Positions 52,401 to 61,400 of a DNA stretch of 64,000 nt are shown here, piece by piece. A program made the translations under genes and the position numbers. The notes under the pieces are model-generated. The model was not told the origin of the DNA, searched no databases, and worked only from the letters and a program-made list of their open reading frames with translations. Numbering within the stretch: position 1 is the stretch's first letter; every line of letters starts with the position of its first letter. This DNA is from Euglena gracilis (Eukaryota > Euglenida > Euglenophyceae > Euglenales), in the NCBI GenBank assembly GCA_039621445.1, contig CP154954.1:76148634-76212633 (forward strand). Reading direction: 5' to 3'.

Positions 52401-54056
52401 GGATGTGTTCGAAAGCGTTGAAGCATCCTGGGAAGGCGCTAAAAAAAGCGGCCTGTGCATTTGATAACACGGGGGGGGGGAAACTTATATTATCATTAAT
52501 TCATGTTTTCGATGGTTTTCAATTTTGGTGAAACGTGCGGGTTTTTTTTTGCACCGTTCTGTTGTATTTCTTTAATGCTATGTCTGTGCTGCGTTATTTC
52601 TGATTTCCAGGTTGGGTCCCCACCTTGATTGCACTCCCTTTCCTCCTTTCCCCTTTCCTCCTTATTTTTGAAGGGCACTCCTTTTCATAGGTCTCAGCCT
52701 GTAGGGGTTGGGCAGCGTCCTCACACCTGGTTGGGGTAAATGGGGCCGGTTTGCCACAGGACATCCAGCCCGCACGGCTTGGAGTACCACTTCTTGTGCC
52801 CGATGAGGTTCAGGGAGAACACGATGGTGTTGATCGGGTCGTAGTGGGTCGGCGTGATGCGGGGAGAGCGGCAGAGCAGGCATCGTGATGAAGAATTCAC
52901 TTAGCGACCCGGGGGGGGGGGCATTTTCCCCAGGCCTTGACCACCCGCCCACTTTTTTTTTCTCCCGAAAAACCCCCCACCCATGACCCAGGGGGAGGTC
53001 AACCACCTACCCAACCAAAATCTGCAGAAACCCCTTGAAAAAAAATTTCTATTTCCATCTAATTCTGGTTTTCTATATTATATCAATGATATAACCCCCC
53101 CCCCCCCAAATAACGGGGCGGGGTGCCCCATTACTGGCACCATCTTTTTGACCTTCCCCCCTGCCCCGTTATTTGGGCACTACCCACCATCATGGAATTC
53201 CCGCACAGACGTTTTGTGAGGAGTGGCAAATCCTCCGATGTCGCTTCTGACGTCACTGTCCATCCGTCTCTTCTATCCCTCCCCCAAAACCTGCTGCGAA
53301 GCACTCGCGGCAGCAAGCGTTGTAGAAATATTTTTGTTGTCGCTAATCTCTTGGGCAAAAAAAAAACTGAGGGTGTCCATTATTGGAACCACATTTTTCG
53401 GCCTGCCCCCTGCCCCGTTACTTGGGCACTGCCCGCTCAAAGGGCACTGCCCCGCTATTTGGGGAGGGGGGTTTATCTATGGTCGTGATCCATCTGCTAC
53501 AACTTCAGGACTGTTTCTCTATGCGTACAAGAGTGCGCCATTTGATAAAAACGGGCCAGGAGAGAGCTGAAGAACAAAACTAACAGATGGTCACTCCCAC
53601 CAGACCTTCATTTTATAAAAGTGAAAGTCCAAGAATGGAAATGCAAAATAAGGGAATAATGTAAAAGGACAAACAAGAATGCACTACCCTGAGGGGCCGC
53701 CAACGAAGACCCTGAAACAGCCAAAATCGTGGTCCTCAAACTTCCCCACTTCTGGCGGCAGACCGTTGAAGGCCCACACACACACACACACACAAATACA
53801 TACACACAACTAACATGCATCTAAATTCTGTATGCACGTGCGCACGTGCGCACGTACATATGTGTTTCTCGTATGTATGTATGTATGTATGCATGTATGT
53901 ACATATGCATGCATGCATGCATGCATGCATGTATGTATGTATGTATGTATGTAATGTATGTATGTATGTATGTATGTATGTATGTATGTATGTATGTATG
54001 TATGTATGTATGTATGTATGTATGTATGTATGTATGTATGTATGTATGTATGTATG

Positions 54057-54088
<32 letters not shown>

Positions 54089-55053
54089 GGCAAATTGGCG
54101 CCAGCTTAGCAACACACGTGAGCTTCGTTCACCCTCCCCCCCCTCCAGCACAATACACCTCAGCCATTGAGTGCTGCCCTGGCACATCCAAGACCTCCAT
54201 TCCCCATTCTGCCGACAATTATGAGTTTCGTGCAGCATGGCACGAGACAAAAGGCTGCCTGATGTCATGTGATAATCGTCCAACTGCTTATTTTGGTGTC
54301 ATGCACCCCCCCCACACAATTGAGGACAAAACTCGGATATCATTTTTGATATCTGACATTGCACATCAAATAAAACTGCCCCAAGGCCAACAACAGCAAC
54401 TTCTGCATCCCACTTTTACAACAATCCGGGGCCTTCGACCAACCTCATTTTACTTCAAGGCCTAGACTGAAATTTTCTCTGGGTCCCCATGCACCCCCCC
54501 ATTTTTGGAACCTCCGACGGCCCCTATTTCAGGCTGGCGGTGCAGCCGGTGCAGCCCGGGTCCCCACTGGTGGTTGGTTGGGGGGGGGTTCCAGGGGCTT
54601 CAATTTTGCCTGGGGGGTGTTTCCTTCAATTCCCCACGGGTTTCGAGATATTTTTGAAAAATCGACTTTTTTGACCCAAAAATGGACCCGGGCAAAATTT
54701 TTGTAAGTCGGAAAGCACCTCGGGAGGACCAGCAGTTCACCAGGTCTCGTCTAATAGGTGTCTCGTCGAATCCTGGGACCAATTCCATCATTTGTCCTCC
54801 ATCCTGAACTTTTGTTGTTTCCGGGGAATGACAACGTACACAGGAAAAGCTATTCAAAAAAAAAACAAAAAAAATTGTTGTTGCTGCTCATGTATGTACT
54901 TATGTAAATGACGTATGGATGGGTGGATGTATGGATGGATGGATCGATGGATGGATGGATGGATGGATGGATGGATGGATGGATGGATGGATGGATGGAT
55001 GGATGGATGGATGGATGGATGGATGGATAAGTGGATGGATAGGTGGATGGATG

Positions 55054-55093
<40 letters not shown>

Positions 55094-55913
55094 TGTGTTT
55101 GTGTGTGCGTGTATATACATATGTATGTATATACATACATATATACATATGTATGTATATATGTATGTATGTATATATGCATGTATGCAGGCATGCTTGT
55201 ATAATATATATGCTATTCTACATATTTATTAATGCAATGTATGGGAGATTCATCAATGGTCACAGATTTCGAAGGCTGCCACGCAAAAACCCTGAACCAG
55301 GATGAACCAGAAAGCAACACAGATGCCTTTTCAGTACAGACCATGAAGAATGCATTTCAGAACATAAATTCATCATGATGGAAGTAAGGATTTCGTCTTG
55401 CAAAATTGTTCTGCATTATGCATCCAGCGCGGATGGCAAGATGTCCAAAGGTGATTGGCAACAGGGCTGGCTGGGTGCTCAATCTCTGCGAAGACTGCCT
55501 TGAACATCGCAGGCAGCAGCCTCGGGAAGGGAGGTGGTGGCACGCAGATTTTGTACGCCCTCATCCAGACAAGCACGGAATACCTATCCAAACAAAAAGA
55601 AACAAGACCATTTTGTTCCCTGCATATACGTGTCCATTTATTTGACTGTGTCGTATGTGTTTATGTGTGCGCACATGAACAAACGGCATGTGCATGCTCA
55701 TGTAGGCCAAAATGCCTGGCGAACACGAAAATGGCGTCCATACCGGCAGTGCCCTTTGGAGGCAGGGGACACATGGATGGGTCTGTATGTATATATATTG
55801 TACATATATTGCATTTATATATGTATGTATATATTGTATGTATATGTATATATATGTATGTATATATTGTATGTATATGTATATATATGTATGTATGTAT
55901 GTATATATATACA

Positions 55914-55967
<54 letters not shown>

Positions 55968-56174
55968 GGTTTGAGCAGATGTGTGCCCGCAGAGTAACGT
56001 TGTGCGCTTTCGCCCGAGGTGGCCGGGCTCGGCCAGGCGGCCCCCGAAGGGGATCTCGGTCAGCAGGTTGTTGTCGTACGCCACGCCGCTGTCGAGGCAG
56101 TCCGCGATCTCCTTCAGGAACTCCGCGCGCTGCTCCTTCGTGATGGCATTGCGCCACACCTTGATGCCGGACAT
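43418..56174 (-). CDS. Gene Y: predicted two-pass membrane protein, 237 codons, six exons, function unknown
   Basis: Minus-strand exons: 56174-55990, 52871-52725, 48564-48437, 46231-46176, 45477-45349 and 43486-43418. All five junctions are phase-consistent. Translation starts at an ATG directly after CCTAAG, a plausible spliced-leader acceptor, with [19 protein letters not shown]. Exon 2 reads [20 protein letters not shown] and [13 protein letters not shown]. Exon 3 gives a hydrophobic stretch [20 protein letters not shown], then [13 protein letters not shown]. Exon 5 gives a second one, [17 protein letters not shown], then [12 protein letters not shown]. The last exon ends [18 protein letters not shown] and TAA. 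Introns 1 and 3 look nonconventional (decayed 8-bp duplications, no GT-AG). Introns 2, 4 and 5 can be read as GT-AG (GTGAGG, GTTATT, GTGGGC donors). I do not recognise the family. Exon 3-4 framing is the weakest part, because other frames are also open there. Confidence 0.6.
43869..43929. repeat. 23-bp hairpin (GTCTCTCGAGCCTCCTCGAA arms) in a GAGGAGGCTCGA-rich patch
   Basis: The arms 43869-43891 and 43907-43929 pair at 22 of 23 positions around a 15-nt loop. The TTCGAGGAGGCT word recurs downstream to about 44020. A second hairpin, TTTAAGCCCCCC/GGGGGGCTTTAAA, lies at about 43972-44000. Confidence 0.7.
44487..44902. mobile_element. CAGGGTTCGATA-family element (416 bp), last intron of gene Y
   Basis: Perfect 8-bp duplication CCCGTGGG (44479-44486 and 44903-44910). 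The 18-bp perfect inverted ends are CAGGGTTCGATATAAGGA and its complement. This is the best-preserved copy and the reference for the family. Internally there are two G/C-homopolymer blocks and a GCGCGAAGCGC-type hairpin, with no open reading frame of note. Confidence 0.9.
46410..46747. mobile_element. TTAAGG-family element (338 bp) nested in gene Y intron 3
   Basis: Perfect 8-bp duplication GCATTGAC at 46402-46409 and 46748-46755. The ends are CAGGCTATTGCTTAAGGA and CCTGAAGCAATATTCTG. Interior homology to 61336-61720. Confidence 0.85.
48170..48405. repeat. (ACCC)n/(CA)n microsatellite
   Basis: C-rich ACCC and CA units, inside gene Y intron 3. Confidence 0.9.
49256..50420 (+). repeat. Dispersed repeat, copy 2
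   Basis: Same orientation as 888-1880, with one small indel early on (GACGAGAG versus GAAGAG) and greater divergence after the FGSK-type T/C-rich blocks near 49.74 kb. It lies within gene Y intron 2. Confidence 0.65.
50590..50705 (-). repeat. AATAAGACCCGGGTC module, inverted copy 2
   Basis: Reverse complement of the 2105-2215 module, including CTTCCAGCAACGGACCC and AGCTCTTATCTCTTTAGAGT. It follows the second dispersed-repeat copy just as copy 1 follows the first, but flipped. Confidence 0.6.
51065..51485. repeat. Cluster of GTTATCCGTAGTTATC-like words
   Basis: Dense TTATCCG/TTATCTG repeats at 51090-51170 and again at 51375-51480, separated by 200 bp of unrelated sequence. Confidence 0.65.
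51607..51812. repeat. 14-bp tandem repeat TGTTTGTAAATATT
   Basis: About 14 nearly identical units, with decayed units at the right end. Confidence 0.95.
52290..52420. other. GC-rich exon-like island in gene Y intron 2
   Basis: Open on both strands: plus-strand [18 protein letters not shown], minus-strand [20 protein letters not shown]. Exons 2 and 3 of gene Y join in phase without it. An alternative exon or a pseudo-exon is possible. Confidence 0.2.
53395..53475. repeat. CCCCGTTATTTGGGCACTG module
   Basis: CCTGCCCCGTTA(C/T)TTGGGCACT occurs here and at 53155-53180, paired with AAATAACGGGGC at 53107, forming inverted copies. Confidence 0.5.
53873..54086. repeat. (TATG)n microsatellite
   Basis: About 210 bp of TATG with a CATG block near 53905-53930. 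Confidence 0.95.
54914..55105. repeat. (GGAT)n(TC)n(TG)n compound microsatellite
   Basis: About 140 bp of GGAT, then CT and GT runs. Confidence 0.95.
55787..55966. repeat. (TATA/TATG)n microsatellite
   Basis: Two 44-bp higher-order units containing TATATTGTATGTATATGTA, then a TA run. Confidence 0.9.
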
Positions 56175-56279
56175 CTTAGGACGTGTGGGGGGAACACTGA
56201 GGACACTGTGGGACGGGGAGGGGGGGAATGGCAGCAGCCCAGAACCCCATCCTCTCACGCTGTAGACGGTGGTTGTGGA

Positions 56280-57300
56280 GAGATAAAAAAAAAACCTGTC
56301 CCAGCAAAATTAAATGCAAAAAAAGGGGAAAATGGCAAAAAAAAAATGGCCATATTTGATAAAACGAGTCAAATTCGGGGGAAGAAATGATTTCTGGCAT
56401 CCTTGTTTTTACAGTTTTTTTTAAAAAAAAGTTTCAACCCCATTGGACAGCTGGATCGGCCGTTGGCCTGCACTTTGAGCCAAGGGAGCCTCAAAGGGCG
56501 GTCTTGAATTAAAAAAAAAATCCCTGTCCCTTTTGGACCGACCTTGGGACATGCGAAAGAAAATATGAATCATCACCTTGAAACCAAATCCATGCTTAAG
56601 AATTCAGGAAAATTTCCCTCGCGTATTTTTTCCAAAAAATGAAAAAAGAAAGGGGCAAGGATGGCTGGGAAAAAAAATGCTGGTTGGACCCCGGAGGGTG
56701 GGGCCTTGGGGGGGGGGTCTGGCCAGGAGCCACGCTGGAACCGGCTGGTACACAAATACAGGTGAAAAGTTTCATCCAAAATCTTGAGGTGAACCCCCCC
56801 CCAAAAAACAACCCTTAAAAAAGTCAATTGTTGGCATTTTCGACCCCCTTCTTCAAAAATTTCGGCGAAATTAATTTCAGAAGATCCAGGGGTTCGCAGC
56901 CTGGTTGTGAGCTGGCCGAGAGCTGCTGGCTGGAAAAAAAGTGCCGATGGCTGGACTCTCTGGGGGGGGGGGGGCAATACCTGGGGCTTTTTGGGGCAAC
57001 TCCCAGACTGAAAGTGGAAAAAGAGAAAAGTGAAAAAGTGGAAAGTGCCGACACAGTTTATGCGTCTGCTTGGGCTTGGCCCAATTCGATTCCTGGGTCT
57101 CCCTCCTTTTGGGTCTACGGGCCATGCATTTTATACCTGGGGAGAACAAGACCTGGACCTCAAACAAAATTTGGATCATTCCGCCTAATCTTCCGTCCAA
57201 ACCCGATCAGAATCTTCGCTTCTGGCATATTTAGTCGTTTGTGCCGAATTTTAGATCGGGTGGAGTAAAACCCGAAACCCAAAAGAACTTCGGTATGTTT
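56280..57300. other. Intergenic space between genes X and Y, degraded repeats
   Basis: GGCTGG/CTGCTGGC blocks at about 56660-56970 show decayed TTAAGG-family copies without clear ends. No exon supported. Confidence 0.4.
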
Positions 57301-57507
57301 GCCTAATTGAATAATGGTTGGGGGGCGAAGCACAAAGCGCCGGGCTGGGGGAAAAAACACTGCCCCCCCAACATCGGCCAAAAATGCCATTTGGGACACT
57401 TTTGGGCGCAGATTTGCCAAAAATTCCAAAGAATTTGGTGCGAAGCACGGGAAGTCCAGAGCTCCACCTTAGGTCCACCCTCACCTGCTCTCATGTCGAA
57501 CCCTGGG

Positions 57508-58086
57508 CAGGGCTCGAGATAAGGAGAGTGGCAAGTCAAAAAAAAACAAAACGTCTGCAGCACAATTCTACTGTTTAACTCCTTGGAGGGGTCCGACCCA
57601 GGGGGGACCCCCCTTCTCTAAGCCGTACACCGCCTGGCGTGTCATTAAAGCAGGGAATCATCAGAAACACGTTTCTGATGATTTGGTTGTTGATGTGATG
57701 TTGTTCACGGCTTCGACAGAATCAGCACCAATGCCTGGGAAAATGGAATTTTTGACTCCCGTGAACCCCCTCGTGGTCATACGACTTGGTGTCGGGGGGG
57801 GGGGGGGGGCCCCCCCCCACTTGGGCGCGGTCTGGGTGACCGGAATTCGGCACGGCCAAATATTCCATTTTGGGCACCTTTGGGACAAAAAAAGTTGCAA
57901 AAAAAATGCAAAAAAAATTTTCGTGGCAAAACGGAAAATGGAAAATTTTGACAATTTTTTGGGGGTCCCGGGTAACCCCTGGGTGGGTCTGGACCCCCTT
58001 GGCAGATGGGGGGTGATCCGGACACCCCTCCAGTCCAGGAGTAGGAACACCCCACCTCCAACCCGACGTCCTCATATCGAACCCTC
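57508..58086. mobile_element. CAGGG(C/T)TCGA-family element (579 bp) between genes X and Y, abutting a partial copy
   Basis: Starts CAGGGCTCGAGATAAGGAG and ends CCTCATATCGAACCCTC. Immediately to the left, a partial copy of the same family ends ATGTCGAACCCTG at 57505; its interior (GCGAAGCACAAAGCGCC at about 57328) extends left to roughly 57300. No clean 8-bp duplication is visible, as expected if one copy inserted at the edge of another. Confidence 0.6.
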
Positions 58087-58498
58087 CCTGTACCGGGGGT
58101 TGGGTACGGACAGGAATACACTAGGCACTAGCAGGAACTTGACAAAAACTTTCTCAAAATGCCTACAGTTCACCCTCTTAGGGCGAATTTTTGCCAAAAA
58201 AATTTCGGTCCAACAATGCGAGAAATGAAATTTGACCTTTGTCCTGGGGGTCCCAGGCAGGAAATAATGGACTTCCCCTAGCGCCTTCGAGCACAATACC
58301 CGCTTGAAATGCAGATGCACACATACATGCGGAGCAGTACGTAGACGCACATATGCACACACTGCACAGCCACTGCAGCATACACTTGGCGGTCGGTTCG
58401 GTGGGTTAGGGACGGAACGTACACGGGCGAGAGTCACAGAGGAGAGGCACGGATGCTGTGGCTTAAGGGGATGGGCCAACGTGGTTCGAGCCCGTGGC

Positions 58499-61400
58499 TC
58501 AGTCCCCGACCAGGGTCGTGCGGGAGGACTGCTTGATGGGGGGCAGCGATGCGGTGTCACCTGTGGACACGATGCCACGTGCGGATAGCGATGGGTGCAT
58601 ATAATATATAAAAAATATATCCCTCCAGAAGATGTACCTGTGCGACATGTGTTGGCCATAAAACCCCTCCAAATAATACCCCCCCCCCCGAGGACCGACT
58701 TTGGCTGAACCCCCCTCCGACAAATGTGAAGGCGAAGGAAAGAGAGGGGGAAAAAAACAGCAGAAATCTTGCAAAAAAGGACGAAATTGGTGCAGAAAAT
58801 GTGCCAAAAAAACCACATTGTTCAAAAAGACCAAAGCAGGGAATTTCTTAAGGACCCCCCGGGGGGGGTCCAGCCTCCGGCTGGCAAAAAGGCTGCTGGC
58901 TGGAAATGAGCTGCTGGCTGGACCCCCCCCCCCGCCGGGGGGATAGTGGGGGGGGAGGGGGGGGGTCCAGGGCTGGAGGGGGCTGGGCTGGGCTGGGTCG
59001 ATGAAAACCAAAATTTTCTGAAACATTTTTTTTTCATTTTCGACATTTTGATGGATGGAGCTAGATCAAGGCTGGGGGGCTGTGATGGAGCAAGCTGTGA
59101 TGAGGGGAAAAAATGCAGGGATAGTTGAGCTGGGAAGCCAGCGGCTGGCTGGGCCGGCCTTCGGCCGGCTGGCCCCGGCCTCCGGCCGGGCTGGACCGAC
59201 TTTATTTCACTCGACCCCCCCCGGGGGGGCTCCCAGCCCGAATTTGGGCTGCTGGCTGGATTTGAGCTGCTGGCTGGCTGGACCCCCCCCCCCGGGGGAT
59301 AGGGTACCCTCCGGCTTAAGAAATTCCCTGGACGAATGCTCAAAAGTGACAATTAGAGCCCGTCGAGGGGTTTTGGGTAGATTTTAAAATTTTGCCCAAA
59401 TAATGACCCCCCAAATAATAACCCCTTCCGGACCCCGACTTCGAGTGTCCAAATAACAAATCAGGGGGTTTGTTATTTGGGGGGCTTAGATTCTCTTAGT
59501 GACCCCCCGGGGGACACTTTTTCCCAGGCACAAACCCATCCACCCACCCAACCCCCCCTTGGGGGGTCAACCACCCACTCACCCCAAACCCACCCAAAAT
59601 CAGCCAAATTACTTATTTTTTTTTTCTGGCCTGGACAGCCGGGCCAAAGGCTGACCCATGGCGCACCACCCCCCTGGGGGCAGCGGAACCCAGCCACTCA
59701 CTCTCAAACCCCTCCCCGGGGGTCACATTGGTGTTAAACGAATCTATGCAAACACACAAATCTGTGTAATCACACAAATGAAGATTTCAAGGAAAATAGG
59801 TGCAGAATCAGAACATGTAGATTAATGATCAAAAAGTCATTTGATTTATCGAGCACATGGAAAATATTGTCACGAGTCATTTCGGTTGAAAGAGGCATTG
59901 AAAAAATAAATGTGTGATGGGTATGGAATCACAGGAAGCTCGATTCTTGTTTGTTTCGTTCACCAATGCCAATCATTGCAAAAAAAAGATGGATGGAGCA
60001 ATAAACATACGACATTCAGAGGGAAAATATCAAAGTGTTGGTGAACATGCATGTGCGATAAAATAAATTTAGAAATGGGATACTATTACAAGACTACTGT
60101 TATTGTCACAGAGACTACATGGCTTAAAATCTCGGGGGGGGGGGGCGGTGCCGGAAAAAATGAGCAGTCGTCGGAAGTATCTCGTTGCACAGGGGCAGCA
60201 TTGGGGGCCAACGTTACGCCGTGGATGGACCATAAACCGATAGAAGCCCCTCACCCCACAAATTTCCAAATAATAGCCCCCTTTTCAAAGCCCAACCCCT
60301 CTTCAAAAGGTGTTGATTTTGAACGAGTGAATGAACCCCAGCGCGGCTCCGGCCGACGCCACACACTGGAGCGGGCGGACGGCGCGGTGTACTGGCGGCA
60401 CTTCTTGGCCAGGGCGGCCTCCAGGCCGCGGATCTCCCCGACCACCGTGCGGATGACCGCCTCGCCCTTGCCCACGTCCAGGTCTGCCACGAGCTGCGGC
60501 ACACGGGTCATTCGTGGCGGTGGTCACATGTGTCACAGCAGTCATGGTCGTGTGTCACCAACTGTGGCCAGGGTTCGATACCAGGGCAGGTGGGAGGGTC
60601 GGACCCCCCTCCGGTCTGGGCGGGGGCGGGGGGGGGCACCCATGCCCAAAATAGCATTTTTGGCGTTTTGGGGGGTCAAAATTTCTTCGGCCACCGCACT
60701 ATGCGCTGGGACGAAAATCCGTCACCCGGACCGCGCGTATAGGTATTTTTTTTGGCAAAAATTTATCGAAAATGCAAAAAAAAATTCGGCGCAAAACACC
60801 GAAGGAAAAAAATGACCATCTTTGGGTCCTGGATACCCCCTGTGGTCGGTCTGGGCCCCCCGGAAGGTGGGGGAGGGGGGTGGTCCGGTCCAGGGAGGGG
60901 GGGGGGGACACCGCCCCACCAAAACCTGTACACCCTGCATTTATTGACCCTGGCTGTGGCCCACTTTCGAACCTCATCCCATTCCACTCACAACAGGCGT
61001 GGTTTGGACACCCCATCCTGGACTGGGGCTGAGGCTGCACTTACACGCAATCGACCCGAAACTGCAAAAAAGCAATGACCAAAAGTCGACTCCGAAAAAA
61101 AAGGGCTCAGGTTGAAACCAAGTTGGCTGCCCAGTTATGGCCTATCGTCCAGGGGTTAACGGCAGGATATGGTGAAAGGCAGGCACCATTGGTCATGGCA
61201 GGAGAGTCCTCATCAGCGCCCGAGCCATTCGTTGAAAAAAGCGGAAACAAATGCCGGCAAGGTTAATGTGTTTGTTTAGGCTTGGGCCCGATTCGATTCC
61301 TGAGTCCCCCTTCGGACTTCCGGGCCAGGCGCAAACTGGCCATTGCTTAAGGACCCCAAGGGGTCCGCTGGCTCACCATTTTGCAACCCTGGAAAAACGT

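Larger units (their letters stand above)
52872..55989 (-). other. Intron 1 of gene Y, probable decayed nonconventional intron (3.1 kb)
   Basis: Exon 1 ends ...ACA ACG TTA CTC TG. Exon 2 resumes C CGC TCT CCC CGC ATC ACG. The 8-mers at the two edges are CTCTGCGG and CTCTGCCG (7/8), the 3' edge reads GATGCCTG followed by CTCTG, and the frame is preserved. No GT-AG pair fits this join. The 5' CAG is degraded (GGGCACAC). The intron holds the (TA/TATG) repeat at 55.8 kb, the (GGAT) repeat at 54.9 kb and the (TATG) repeat at 53.9 kb. Confidence 0.5.

Noticed and set aside
55430-55565. Possible additional exon of gene Y ([20 protein letters not shown])
   Set aside because: Exons 1 and 2 join in phase without it through matching 8-mers; two frames are open and neither is clearly better.
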